Below, piece after piece: positions 23,087 to 35,206 of a stretch of DNA of 64,000 bases. The translations under genes and the position numbers were made by a program. The DNA is from Ligustrum vulgare (Eukaryota; Streptophyta; Magnoliopsida; Lamiales; Oleaceae): positions 27,606,639 through 27,670,638 of the forward strand of contig OY743184.1 of the NCBI GenBank assembly GCA_963555705.1. The letters are read 5' to 3'. Within the stretch, counting starts at the first letter, position 1; the number at the start of each line of letters is the position of its first letter. The notes under the pieces were generated by a model. It had not been told where the DNA came from and did no database searches. It worked only from the letters and a program-made list of their open reading frames with translations.

Positions 23087-26000
23087 ATGGAGTATGCGGT
23101 TGGTCTTGAACTGAGAGGGCTTCCAGCTAAAGTTTCCCAATACAGGGAATGTGATTTCGACGCAGTTCTAAAGACTCTTGATGAGTATTATCAAGATATC
23201 TTGAAGCGATCATTCCTATGGCGATTCAAAGAATTGGCAAAGATGCAGTTTGCATCTCAGATTATAGATTCTCTGGTACTTCGACTTCTGAAGCCAGTAG
23301 ACGGTGGTGTATATAGTTTTGCTTCGAGGATGACAAGATAGTCACATTCTCAACATTTGAGTTTTCCCTCATCACGGGATTAAAGTGTGATGGCCAAACG
23401 GACCCAACGCCCGAATTACTCTCAAAATCGAGGCTTCATCTAAAATACTTCGAAGAACAAAGGACCATTTACAGGGGGGAGCTCTGGAATACTTTAAAGA
23501 CTTGTCTCGATATGTTGGACAAATTGAAATTATGCATGGTTTATATTCTGGAGAGCTTCGTGAAGGGCAAGCAAGTAAAGAATGGTATCTGCTTATATGG
23601 TTTGGAACTTGTTGATGATATTGAAGCCTTCAACAACTATCCATGGGGGTCTAAAATTTATGTCGACACCGTTAACATATTTAAGAAAACTCATTCGATG
23701 CCCAAGGAGAAGAAGGGCCCCAGGAAGTATGATGCGTACGGCTTCCCTTTTGCTCTGCAGGTAATAATTTCAAACTTTTCATTTTGAATTAGTTTATTAT
23801 GTTTTTCATCATCATAATAATTGTAAGTTTCACAAATATGGGCGTATGAGGTTATTCCCGCCTTAGGTGACAAGTGGGCAGTTAAGACGGGGACGCGATT
23901 TCCTCGGATGTTAAATTGGAGAGCAACGGAGACACCAAGTTCTAGGTAGCTTTCGGCTATCCTCGATGATCCTGAGGTGAGCGTTTAGAAATTATTATTA
24001 ATGTAATATAATATTTGACACATGATTTATAAATTGTTTGAATGTTAATATATTAGCTCGAAATCCTTCATGCGTTGACGGCTTCGACCGTAGAGGAGGA
24101 GCAAGACTACATGCGTGGACTGGTATGTAATGTAATTTTAGATTGTTATTTACCTTTTGGGTTAAATAATTAATCTTCACTTTTGTTATATCTAGGATCA
24201 ACGCAGTCCAGTACGAGACATGTCCCCGTCGCTCATGAGATCTCATTCACCGAGGGCATCTCGCGGACCTTTACGCTCCTCCACTCCCCCGGTATGTTTA
24301 TGGATTCAATAAGCTATAATATTTTACTGGGGGTTAGTTTATTTCCTATTATATTATTTGGAGTTTATAATTTGAATTTGATATGTTTTTGAGTTGAGAA
24401 TTATTTTTGGAGTAGTCGATGATATGGGAGTATTATTGAGATGTGGTTGGTGTTTTGAATTGTCGTGGTTGAGTGGTTGAATGTTTTTATTTTATTATGA
24501 CATTTTGATGTCCCTTTATAGGGTGGCTAAGTCCAATTTTAAGGGGAGACTCTGTCGAAAATTTTGTAGAATCTTAAATAAACAATATTCGACATTTAAT
24601 TTCCACTTTTGTTATATCTAGGATCAACGCAGTCCAGTACGAGACATGTCCCCGCCGCTCATGAGATCTCATTCACCGGGGGCATCTCACGGACCTTTAC
24701 CCTCCTCCACTCCCCCGGTATGTTCGTGGATTCAATAAACTATAATATTTTACTGAGGGTTAGTTTATTTCCTATTATATTATTTGGAGTTTATAATTTG
24801 AATTTGATATGTTTTTGAGTTGAGAATTATTTTTGGAGTAGTCGGTGATATGGGAGTATTATTGACTTGTGGTTGATGTTTTGAATTGTCGTCATTGAGT
24901 GGTTGAATGTTTTTGCTTTATTATGACATTTTGATATCCCTTTATAGGGTGGTTAAGTCCAATTTTAAGGGGAGACTCTGTTGAAAATTTTGTAGAATCT
25001 TAAATAAACAATATTCGACATTTAATTTCCACTTTTGTTATATCTAGGATCAACGCAGTCCAGTACGAGACATGTCCCCCCTGCTCATGAGATCTCATTT
25101 ACCGGGGGCATCTCGTGGACCTTTACGCTCCCCCGCTCCCCCACTCCCCCGGTATGTTCATGGATTCAGTTTTCAATAAACTATAATATTTCAATGATCA
25201 CATTTACGTGTTATAATATTTGAGTTAAATAATCAATTGTCATTTTTGTTTTCAGCGCCCAGTACCTCACATTGATGATTTGTTTGAGCGTCTGGTGGGG
25301 ATCATTCGTGATGAGATGCATGCCCTTGGGGATGAGCTCTGAGGTAAGGTCGATGCCCTCGAAGTGAAGGTCGACGCCCTCGGAGGTAAGGTCGACGCCC
25401 TTAGGATGAGCTCCGAGGTGGGCATAGAGTATCAGATATGATGCCAGAGCTGGATGATATGATAGCTCGGATGACGGAGCAAGATTTTTACAGGGTTTCG
25501 ACTTGGGTCACTGGGGATGTGACTTAGGGGGTGCCTCGGGGGGCGGAGGCCACGGGGGTGGAGGAGGAGGTGCCTCGGGAGGAGGAGGTGCATCGGGAGG
25601 CAGAGGAGGAGGAGGTGCAGGAGGATGAGTCGACTGAGTGGCTGACAGAGATGGTCGAGAAGAGGGGACGGAAACGTACTGTCGAGGTGAAGGAGCAGAT
25701 TATAAGTAAGTGGACAAGACAACCCTCATAGCATGTTCTTTCTCCCTTCACGGCCGAGGTGAAGAAGAGGACATTCGTGGACGGCACTTATGTCAACTTA
25801 TTCCGCGAAGTTGATCCGGCGAAGCAAAAGGTGTTCGATATGTAGTACTCTCAACTTAAGTCGAAGTAAGTTTGTTATGATTTTTTTTATTTATTTCTTA
25901 ACTGTTAAAATGATTATATATGAATCTCCAATTATTTATTCATTCAGGTTTCGCTTCGCCATTGGGAAGACAACAATATTGGATGCCAAAGATTGGTTCG

Positions 26001-26813
26001 CAATAGTCCTCAGAAGCGGAGCTTGGCTTGCCGACGATGTGAGTGCATAATCGTAATTATGTGAACTCACTATATTATTTGTTGATTAAATAATATTTAA
26101 TTCGCTTATATTTTATGTTGTAGCATGTTGATCTTGCAATGGAGTTGCTGAGCGATCGGGCTAGTAGGTACCCGAAATCGTTCAGCTTTCTCGGGCGAGT
26201 GATCTTGTGTTGCGGCTTTAAAAACGCTGTCGACATTGAGTACTCAATGTTCCAAAACAACCCTGCCTCATACGTGTTTTCCAGATTACATGTTGGACTA
26301 CGTGGTAGGGGCAGAGCCCGTGTGTGGCCAGTCGTGGACGGGTTGTACACACATCTATATTCCGGTGATCGCGAACTCTCACATCATTGCTGTTGAGGTT
26401 GTGTTCGCCGAATCGAAAATGTATGTGTACAACTCCGAACATGGTTGTTTCACAGAGACCATCCAAGAAACTCTGATGCCCTTGGCATTCATTGTTCCTC
26501 TAATGGCTAAGCGTGCTAGAATTCATGTCGATGATGTACTAGCCATTGAGAGGATCAAGGGGATTTCCAAACAAGGTGTCAGGTAAATTTTCTTATACTC
26601 GTATTCTAGTATTTAATTAAATTCTTAACTATATTCATTTATTTCACTAAAGTTTTTTTTTTAACTTACAGTGGAGATTGCGGGATTTTTGCAATAAAAT
26701 ATATTGAGTTCTTGAGCATCGGACGAGATGTCAAGATGATCAATCAAGAACATATACATAAGTGGAGGATAAAGTTGGCTACTGATTTATTTACCTACAA
26801 TTGTGATCCATAA
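23087..26813 (+). pseudogene. ULP1-like / DUF1985 gene of the MULE, broken
   Basis: A multi-exon plus-strand gene. 23087-23760 encodes the DUF1985 region found beside ULP domains in plant transposons (LELRGLPAKVSQY, SFLWRFKELA, FEFSLITGLKCDG, YGFPFALQ); a frameshift lies near 23315. Further exon pieces are 23833-23975 (WAYEVIPALGDKW, then an in-frame TAG), 24057-24122, the triplicated exon at 24196, 24622 and 25048, a piece from 25256 with an early TGA, and an acidic stretch at 25531-25731. The C48 protease part follows at 26125-26580 and 26671-26813, with His in NSHIIAVEV and Cys in SGDCGIFA. The position normally holding Asp (VYDS) reads VYNS. The family cleaves ubiquitin-like SUMO conjugates; this copy cannot be functional as it stands. 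23087 may not be the true start, since it follows a splice-acceptor-like GCAG. Confidence 0.82.
24183..25200 (+). repeat. 426 bp tandem triplication with exon inside
   Basis: Units start at 24183, 24609 and 25035, exactly 426 bp apart; the third is cut after about 165 bp. Each unit holds the end of an intron (TTATATCTAG), a 96 bp exon beginning with GATCAACGCAGTCCAGTACG and a GTATGTT donor. The first two also hold about 250 bp of intron resembling the end of the solo LTR family (GATGTCCCTTTATAGGGTGG, AGGGGAGACTCTGTCGAAA; compare 49190-49245). Units differ by only a few percent. Confidence 0.85.
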
Positions 26814-26985
26814 GATTTAAAAATGTAAAAATATAGTTTTTATATGTAATTGTGTATATATATTTATTTGTCAATTTCTTTATTACTGTCAATTTATTTA
26901 TTATAGTTTTATTTGTCAATTTCTTTAGTTGAATAAATTGCCTCACAAGTATAGATAACAATATATTTTTTGGAACAAAAAAATA

Positions 26986-26987
<2 letters not shown>

Positions 26988-27057
<70 letters not shown>
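26988..27057. repeat. (TA)n microsatellite
   Basis: About 35 TA units in the spacer between the two convergent MULE genes. Confidence 0.9.
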
Positions 27058-27063
<6 letters not shown>

Positions 27064-27107
27064 TAAACCCTAAAATAGAAAACTATACCCTAAACCCTAA
27101 ACCCTAA
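27057..27107. repeat. Short interstitial telomere-type repeat
   Basis: Four to five CCCTAAA units in two groups, directly after the TA tract. It is too short and interrupted to be a telomere end; such short tracts are common inside plant chromosomes. Confidence 0.85.
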
Positions 27108-27247
27108 AATATCTTTTTTTCCCAAGAAACATTTATCATCTTTCATCGTATAATAAGCAATTTACGAACTTTATTAACATAGACAAAATAAGATAATTTA
27201 TTATCAACAACACTACAATTACAGTAAAAGTTTTAATAGTGATAAAA

Positions 27248-29591
27248 TTAATTATTCAAGGGAATCTGACTAGTACAAGTTTGGCGAGTATGACCGACTG
27301 CGCCGCACCTGCCGCACTTTCTCGGTCTGGGAAACTCTCCAGTAGATGGTATTCTAGACGTACGTACACGTCCAGGAGTACGTCTTCGGACATTCGGTGG
27401 CAGTAAATTATCAAGTAGGAGCAAGTGTTCGGGAAGTTCCCACTCAGCCTCATTTAGTAGAGGAAATATAGTTTCAGCATATGCTTCTCTCCACAAAGCA
27501 GTGGTATAATACTCAGTTGATAATGACTGTGGTGAAAAGCCCCTATGTCTAGCAACTGCAATTGCATGAGCACATGGAAAGCACTCAAGTTGAAACTGTC
27601 TACACGTGCACGTGTTGTCATTCAAGTCCACAACATAAACCAACATTACGTCCGCATACAATGTTGAATCTAAACTGATCCAGTGGCTCCACGCCCAACC
27701 TTCTAGCCAGGTCTAATGTCTTAAAGAGTTTGGTTTCCATGGCAGGGGTGAGATAAGATGTGCATGATTGAGATTCCTCACGTCTATCGTGAAACCAAAC
27801 ATGTAACTTCTCCCTAATGTTCTCAATTATTGCCAGAATTGGTAACTATTGATCCTTCTTAAGTAATGCATTCAAAGGCTCCACGTTATTTGACGTCATT
27901 ATATTGTATCGACGTCCTGGAAATTGACACCGTGCCCAATGTTGAATCCCCAATTTATCTATTAAGTACTCCAAGGCTTTCTTACTCTTGTTATCTATTT
28001 CGACCATGAACTTATTATAATCTTCAAAAGTGTAAGTCTCTGCCACTCTCTTATACAAGGAAACGATCCCAGTACCACGGTACGTCGTCTTCAAATTTCC
28101 TTGTATATGGTACATGCAATAACCGTGGTGTGCCTCGGGAAAAACTTCAACTATACCATTTACGATTGAATTTCCCCGATCAGTTATAAAAGCAAGGTCA
28201 TGGACATCTCCAATTACTTCCCTCAACTTTGAGAAAAACCAATTCATCGCTAGATCATTTTTGCTATCCACTATGCCGAAAGCAAGAGGGTATATTTGAA
28301 TGTTGGCATCTTGACATGTAGCAATAATTAACTTCCCTTCATATCTAGCTTTCAGTGTTGTACCATCTACTAGAATTAGAGGTCGCATCGATCTTCTAAA
28401 TCCTTTTATACATTGTCCAAGAGCCATGAAAAAATACTTGAAGCGATTGTCATCGTCAGCCTCAATAAAGAATGTCGAACCAGGATTAGTTCTCGACATG
28501 TTATGACAATACCTGGCTAATTTCGCATAACTTTCCTCGGGTGAACCCATTAAATCCTCTAAGGCACATTCTCTAGCCTTCCAAGCCTTCTGATAGCTCA
28601 TGGTTACCCCAAAATCTCTCTACACATCGTTAATGATGTCTCTGAGTCTGTAAATAGTCCTTGGGTCATCAAACTTATGCATTATCTGTCGTCCTATAAA
28701 CCATGAACGCGCTTGTTTGTGATCATTTCGACGAATGCCCACTTGACAAGTATGCTATCATGCATACTTGCGAACTACGAAGAATTGATTTATGTCCATC
28801 CTCGTTGCTCGCAGACGCCAACTACAATTATCATCTACACACACAATTGTGTAGGTACTCATGTCTAACTTCTTCACTTTAAACTCGAAATTGTGCTTAA
28901 GTGCAATATTGTGCACCGCTTCTTGGAGATCTTGCTTGGTATTAAATAATTGCTGGACTTCCAAATCGTCATCATCTGGAACCACACGTGAACAATTAGT
29001 CGATCGTGAACTTGGCCCAGCCTATGAGTTCTCGAAGTGCTCATGTTGACGTCTGGATAAATTAATCAGATCATTGTTTGTAAATGGAATGTCCTCCTGA
29101 TTGTCTCCGACTACATCGTGACCTCTATAGGTGATAAGAGGATCATGGAGTATAGCAACTGTATCAGGAATAACATCATCATCCTCACGAACTATTTCTA
29201 ATGTGTCCCAAATATCATTCACATTCTGATCCCCACCATCGAATTCTTCATTCTGATTATCGGGGGTATCCTTTCGTACTAAAGTTACACAGATAGGAAT
29301 AGTTTCCTTTTTATTCGCCTCAATTAACCACGTAATTTGCACATCAGAAGTAACAAATAAGGGTGGCAATGCAACAGTAGAATTAGAGTTATATAGAAAT
29401 CCAAATTTCATATCATATTCAGATGGATCAATTTTGAGTTGATCTTGTAGTTTGCTGTACATCTTTGTAAATGACATACCTAGAGTTAACAAAATTACAG
29501 AAATGTTTTGATCACTTGTATATTTCCATGACCATAGCAGATTTTCGTCAACCACGAATTCACCAAAATAAGAAACTAGTATGAAAACCAT
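27248..29591 (-). pseudogene. MuDR-type transposase, multiple stops
   Basis: The minus strand from 29591 holds an N-terminal part (to 29022), a MuDR/FAR1-type zinc-binding region (28985-28758: CVDDNCSWRLRA), the MULE transposase core (28601-27846) with catalytic Asp residues in LVDGT and ITDRG and the C2H motif CMYHIQGNLK, a SWIM zinc finger (CTCRQFQLECFPCAHAIA, about 27620-27560) and a terminal CCHC knuckle (CGRCGAVGHTRQTC, about 27310-27270). TAG or TGA stops interrupt it at about 29022, 28758, 28620 and 27846, and the frame shifts near 27660. It would have driven cut-and-paste movement of the whole element. Confidence 0.9.
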
Positions 29592-29719
29592 ATCTGCATT
29601 AATTAAAAATAATAAAATTTCAAAACAACAAGTTAAGGAAAATCAGAGTAACTGATAAAAAATAATTGTGAAAAAAATAGTTGTCGGGTCGGAGCCTCGG
29701 TCAGGTCGGACCATGCATC

Positions 29720-30129
29720 CGCAATATTTAACAATTCTACATTGTAGACTACCACACGTAAATGAACAAGTAGGAAAATTAAACATTATTTAATTATTAT
29801 AATTATATTTATTTTGATATTATTAATAAATTTCTTGTTTGCATTATGAAATTATAATTACATATCTTATTTCTAATTATTGTGAAATTATTAATTCATT
29901 TTTATTAAGAAATTAAGAAATTATAATTACATATCTTATTTGTAATTATTATTAACAAATTATGACATTATTTAGTAATGAAATTATTTTTTTAATATAT
30001 GATAAATAATATTAAGAATAAAAAAATTATTTAGAATTTTATAATTTATTTATAATGTCAAAAATAATTTAGAATAATTATTTTTGAAATTGGTCCAGCC
30101 GAACCGTGCAATGGTCCGGCCGGACCATT
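29720..30129. repeat. Right inverted end of the MULE
   Basis: About 410 bp, the inverted and shorter counterpart of 21747-23046. Outermost 20 bases are AATGGTCCGGCCGGACCATT, a perfect palindrome; the left end has the variant with GGTCGG. Confidence 0.75.
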
Positions 30130-30316
30130 GACAGGCACTTCTTTTCCGCTTTAATGTTCAATTCTTCCGATTTTGTTACTAAACTTATAAAAATCACACT
30201 TCGCCATATTAATTTTCATTGTTTAGTCTACATAATTATAGATCTATAATTATTATTATTAACTAAAAAATTAACAATTTATGAATTTTTCGTTAATTTT
30301 TTATTACTGAAATTAT

Positions 30317-30730
30317 AGATCTGTTGAATAAGTTAAACACAACGAGAACAAAATTAAATACAGTATAATAAATATTACTAAATCAACTTACCGATAAGAA
30401 GAAGCGAATGAAATCTTTTAGTTGAGATTTGTATATTTTTTGCGGATTTTTTTTAGTACAAGCAGATAAAAAATGAGAGAATAATTTATCTGTATATTGA
30501 GCAAAAACAGATGAAAAAACGAGAGAATAATGAAAAGTGAGAATTGTATTGTTTTCGTTTTAATATAAATATGAAATATGAAATAAATGAAGGGTATAAG
30601 AGAAATATGGTTATTAAGGGTATACACGTCATTTTAAAGAAAAAGGGGTATTGTTGTTAGTTTTTGAAAAGTTAGGGTATTTTGACTTAGCCCATGTTTG
30701 GCTTGGGTATTTTTAAAATTCCCCCGTCAA
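30317..30730. repeat. Dispersed repeat, copy 2
   Basis: Direct-orientation match to 2557-2825 and 3570-3640 (see that entry). It begins about 190 bp outside the right end of the MULE. There is no coding potential. Confidence 0.55.
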
Positions 30731-32542
30731 AGATATGGTTTTAGAATTTAACTTTGAAAATTTGCAAATAAGTCCCCAACTCTAATAAATTGGTAATTTA
30801 AGTTCACGTCCCTCAAATAAAATTCAAAGTGCCACTAAATTTTTCCCAACGTCAATTTAATGCAATTTAGGCAAGCTACTACTCAATTAAAATAGAAATG
30901 ACAAGTAATAATTAAAACAAATAATTAGACACTGAATTGTACGTAAACAATTTATAAACATTTTAATTAGCACATTGACCGAGATGGCATCCAAGTCCTT
31001 CCACTGCAAAATATAATTCAACTTATAGATAATAATAATTATCAATTTAAAATTTATAATAATATTAACATAAATATTATGTGAAATTTAAAGAAGTAGG
31101 TAAAAAATGAAAAGCGGTGTTACACAAACATCTGAGCATTATGGGTTTCTGGAGTTCAGAAGTCAAGCTGGCGTTGAAAATGTTTTACAAACAACAATGG
31201 AGCATTGATATTGATTTCAAATGTTGAGCAAGCTTTATGCCTGAATTGGGCTTCTTCTGGCTCTGTTCAAAGGTGCACATATGACACTCATGAACTGGGC
31301 TTCTTCTGGCTCTGTAATTATGACCACGATGTCAGACTCACACCAAGGGATCTGATCAACGCCGGAGAAAAAGTCACCAACTTATTCGAAGAATTTCTCA
31401 ATCTTCGCTTCCATATACTTTCTGAATGAAAATCGATTGAAGAGTATGTTTTTCTCAACACGTGAAGGACCTACAATTGGAATAATTATTCGGTGATAAT
31501 CGTCGACGGTGGCGTTGGAAATGATGGGTCGAGGAGCAGGGTGATGTCGCGCCAATGGTGGACCATGGTGGTGGTGAGGTCGGCTGCCAATTGTGTGGAG
31601 ATATCGCCATGTCGCACAGGTGGGAAGCTGGGGGGAGAAGACGACAGTGAAAGAAGGGCATTATTTTTCAGTAAATTCAATTGTAATAGGATTCTTCAAT
31701 TTAGTGTTATTTTTACAATGCCAAATGCAAATATCACTTAAAGGATATTTAGTAATCAGGCCTAATTTTGTAGTTTGAAATGTAGCTTTCGTTGTTCTTT
31801 GTTAAATTAAAAACGAAGATTGATTTTTTTTTTCTATTTTTCGTTATATTTTATTGTTTTGGGCATACATGTATGTAAATTCTTCCTTATAATTAGTTGT
31901 TATTATGATATTATGTCAATTAAATTATCAAATTTTAACATAGCTTTTTCTTTTTTTGAATAATAAAACCACATTTATTTAATTTAATAATCTTTTTTTT
32001 TTCTTATTAGTTTTTAATAATATAAGAACATCAATATACATTTAAATTCTTTTTTTTTAAAATTAAATAATTAATTTGCGAAAGAAATAGATTTTTATCT
32101 ACATGTGTGGAAATCCATATTTCTTATTAGTTGTGTTACTTTCATGTCATTCGTGATCTTAATCTTTGTTAAGAATTGTATTATCATTTCTCAATCTTCT
32201 TTATTATTAGTCATGTTACTATGTTATAATTTGATTTTTATGATTAAAACGTATGCATTGAATTTCTAAGCCTCAATGAATAACGATTTGTGTGAAAAAA
32301 CGTATCGAACACGAAGTAAAATCAATTTTTAGAGATTGTTACGTTATACTACGATATTCTATCAATTCAATTATTGTGTTTTTAATAGTCTATATTTAGA
32401 ATATTTTTTGTGGTCGGTATTGTAACTAGGTTAAATCCTCTTTTTTTGTGATTTTTCAACTCTTTTTTAACATGTTATTTTTCACACCAATAAATGGTTA
32501 CATCATTGATTTAGATTTTTTTAATATGTTCTCTATTATTAA

Positions 32543-32605
<63 letters not shown>
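30731..32605. other. Unassigned, AT-rich
   Basis: No gene is recognised. A 21-base string, GGGCTTCTTCTGGCTCTGT with flanks, occurs twice 48 bp apart (about 31247 and 31295). The frames at 31205-31429 and 31455-31780 have no recognisable motif. A (TA)n tract lies at 32550-32600. Confidence 0.3.
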
Positions 32606-33128
32606 CTAATGTCCAGAATACATGGGTCTAGATGTTCTGGTATTCCCAACAATGAGTTGAAACTTAAAGTTGGAATTCTTGCAATACTGTTGAGAAAAAT
32701 TGATCATATCCAGGGACTGTGCAATGAAACAAGATAAATAATTACGAGGTTTGGAGACCATGTTCTGGCGGGTCAAATTTTATTTGGCTGCAATGCAGGT
32801 AATAAGTTCTTCATTCCAAATATGTCGTTGAGCCCCTCTGATTCTAGGATTTCTGTTAGATTTCAAAGAAGACAATTTCCATTTATTGTGTCATATGCAA
32901 TGACCATAAATAAGAGTTAGGCACAATCATTTTCGCATGTTGGATTATTTCTTGAGAAACCTGTGCTTACTCATGATCAATTTTATGTTGTGATTTCTAG
33001 AGTTACCTGTCGTTCGAGATTGAAGATGCTGGTTTATAATAAGGAGAGAAGATCGACTAATTCAACAACAAATATAGTTTACAAAGAAATTTTTCAAAAT
33101 TTGTTGGAACGTAAAATCAACAGTAATT
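32606..33128 (+). pseudogene. Helitron helicase C-terminus, decayed
   Basis: The plus strand reads in short open pieces LKLKVGILAILLRKID, GLCNETR, FGCNAGNKFFIPNMSL, RRQFPFIVSYAMTINKS, HVGLFLEKPVLTHDQFYV and ISRV..RSRLKMLV. These match in order the end of the PIF1-type helicase of plant Helitron Rep/Hel proteins (where the usual text is AMTINKSQGQS, here broken by a stop after NKS). There are several in-frame stops. Only the last part of the helicase is left. Confidence 0.88.
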
Positions 33129-33233
33129 AATGATGTAACATTTTATTTGCTAATTTAATTTAATTTAATTTATTCTATCTTAATTAGTTTGTCATCTATT
33201 ATCGGAACATGGTTTCTTTACGCATTTCTTTAT

Positions 33234-33257
33234 GTGCATCGCACGGTTATTCACTAG
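33234..33257 (+). mobile_element. Helitron 3' terminus
   Basis: A short hairpin GTGC-ATC-GCAC (33234-33244) lies 9 nt before CTAG (33254-33257), followed by T. This is the standard Helitron 3' end (a hairpin about 10 nt before CTRR, insertion between A and T). It lies about 130 bp downstream of the helicase remnant, in the right orientation. The 5' end (TC...) could not be located. Confidence 0.8.
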
Positions 33258-33625
33258 TCTATCTATCTATCTATATATAAAAACAAAGTCTTTACCAAAA
33301 ATAAACACACACACACACACACTTTCCCACCAAAATGTACTTGTTAAATTTGGAAATGTTTTGACAAAAACACAAGAATTCAAAAATAAATAAAAAAATG
33401 ATTGCATTTTGGAAAGTGTAATAATTACAAATTTGAATTACACTTTTGAGCACTAGATACATTTGTTCCCAAATAAAAAAATAATAAAAAAAATCTTTTT
33501 GAGTACTGTTAAATTATATAAAAAATAATTTTGTTGAAATTTTTTATTTAAAAACAAAGAATGTGATGTTTTCGAAGTAAAAATTAGTGATTGAAAAGTG
33601 GAGAGAAAAAATACGTATGATTAAG

Positions 33626-33788
33626 AGTATGTTTGGTAGTGGTAAAATTTTCACATTTTTCCTCAAATTCATTTTCAATCACACATTTCTATGAGACCCA
33701 TCACTATTCATAATTTTCAATCACACATTCTCCAAAAAACTCAAAATTCTTCAAAATCCAACCAAAAACTCCTACACCAAACAGGCAC
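33626..33788. mobile_element. MITE-like unit with TGTTTGGT ends
   Basis: Left end AGTATGTTTGGTAGTGG and right end CTACACCAAACAGGCA are imperfect inverted repeats around a 163 bp AT-rich body. It resembles the elements at 57203-57370 and 59209-59358. No clear target duplication. Confidence 0.55.
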
Positions 33789-33869
33789 ACAATGTAGTTT
33801 AAAAGAGTGTTATTTAAAAATATTTGTTAAATATAGATGCTTCATTCCAATTCCAAAAAATGACAATTT

Positions 33870-33872
33870 AAA

Positions 33873-33905
<33 letters not shown>
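33870..33905. repeat. (ATT)n microsatellite
   Basis: About 12 ATT units. Confidence 0.9.
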
Positions 33906-33908
<3 letters not shown>

Positions 33909-34432
33909 AAATTTGATTTTACTTAATAGGATGATTGGTTTTTATATAATTATTAATCTTATTATGTATCCTAACTTCATTTTTTTTTTTTTTGAGTGAA
34001 AAATGTGCAAAAATTACATTAAAAGCATCATAAGTCTAATTTACAAAATAAATAGATAATTCTCTATTGTTATAAAAAAAGTATTCAAGATCCGTAATTT
34101 AGAAATTTTGTTAAATAATTAAAAAAAAATATTATTAAAAAATATTCTGCTTAATCATAGTGTAACTAATTTGGTAAAGTAATACTAATTTATTTCTAAA
34201 GATATAAAATTATATTATAAAATATGTTGAAAAATATTTAAATAACCCGAAAATGTTTTAGTTTAAAGAACGAAAAATGTTTTAGTTTAAAGAACTTAAG
34301 AACATTCCTTATATTGTGTATTTTTTTTAAAGTTTTTCAGTTAGATTATATAAAAAATAAATAATTAAATGACTAATCTAGATATTTTCTTTCAAATTGA
34401 ATAATTTCATACTTGATTGAATATAAATTTTC

Positions 34433-34492
34433 GTCATATGTAATGACAATTAACAAGAGTTAGATGTAATCACTCCCGCATGTTGGAATGGG
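34433..34492 (+). pseudogene. Second Helitron helicase scrap
   Basis: 60 bp, about three quarters identical to 32898-32957 (GTCATATG.AATGAC.AT.AA.AAGAGTTAG, CGCATGTTGGA). It encodes the same AMTINKS stretch, including the same stop. A separate small remnant in the same orientation, probably from a second copy of the same defective family. Confidence 0.6.
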
Positions 34493-35201
34493 GTAACTAT
34501 CAGTATTAGAATTATGTTTAAATATGTGTTCGATAAACTTGCAAAAATGATTTATAAACCACACAATTTCTCAAATCACTTTTTCAACCATACACATTAT
34601 TGTATTATTTTGAAGTCGAAAACTATGTAATATAGGCGTCAAATTGAAGATCACAACAACAAGTTTAATACAATATAATAAGTGAGAGTAAACTGTAAAA
34701 ACACAGTCCATAAAATCGTCTAAAAGATCAAATATCAAAATTTTACTTTATATTTTTTACTTCATTTTAAATTATATTATTTAAGTTATATAATACTCCG
34801 TGTTCAGAAAACCTGAAATGGATCGACCTGAAATAGGCAACAGGTCAAGGGTCAGAAGATTGAATGGGGTTGAACCGAGGTTAAAAAATAATTATTTCAA
34901 AGGTTAGAAAATTTTCTAAAAAAAATTATTTTACAAATAAAACGACATTTACTCATTTGGAGTAAAATTAGATAAATATAACAACAATATTCTTTACCAA
35001 TTCAAAGCAAATATAGATTTATGGTTATTAATTTTTTTTCAAAATAATTTAACATATCAAAAAAAGATAAAAATAACTTATTTAGCAAAAGAAAGTTCAA
35101 TAAACAAAGAAATAGTAAATAAACTGTTTTTTTTAAAGAGATAAACAATTTTAAAAAGAAAAAAAAAATCTTATAATGATCATAATTTCTTATTTTTATT
35201 A
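34493..35201. other. AT-rich spacer
   Basis: No gene or element end is seen before the Copia target site. Confidence 0.3.
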
Positions 35202-35206
35202 GTTTT

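Larger units (their letters stand above)
21747..30129. mobile_element. Mutator-like element carrying a ULP1-like gene
   Basis: An 8.4 kb element. Its ends are inverted: AATGGTCCGGTCGGACCATT at the left, and AATGGTCCGGCCGGACCATT read inward from the right, followed by further inverted similarity (GGACCAATTT..AAA, ACATTATAAATAAATT.TAAAATTCT). The inner borders also match: the TAGTCTACAATGTAGAAT stretch at 23010-23027 pairs with 29738-29755. Inside are a MuDR-type transposase pseudogene (minus) and a ULP1/DUF1985 pseudogene (plus), facing each other. MULEs that carry ULP-like genes are known in plants. A 9 bp target duplication expected for MULEs is not evident; both genes are broken. Confidence 0.8.

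Noticed and set aside
27057..27107. Chromosome end
   Set aside because: CCCTAAA units are few and interrupted and unique sequence continues on both sides; only a short interstitial tract.
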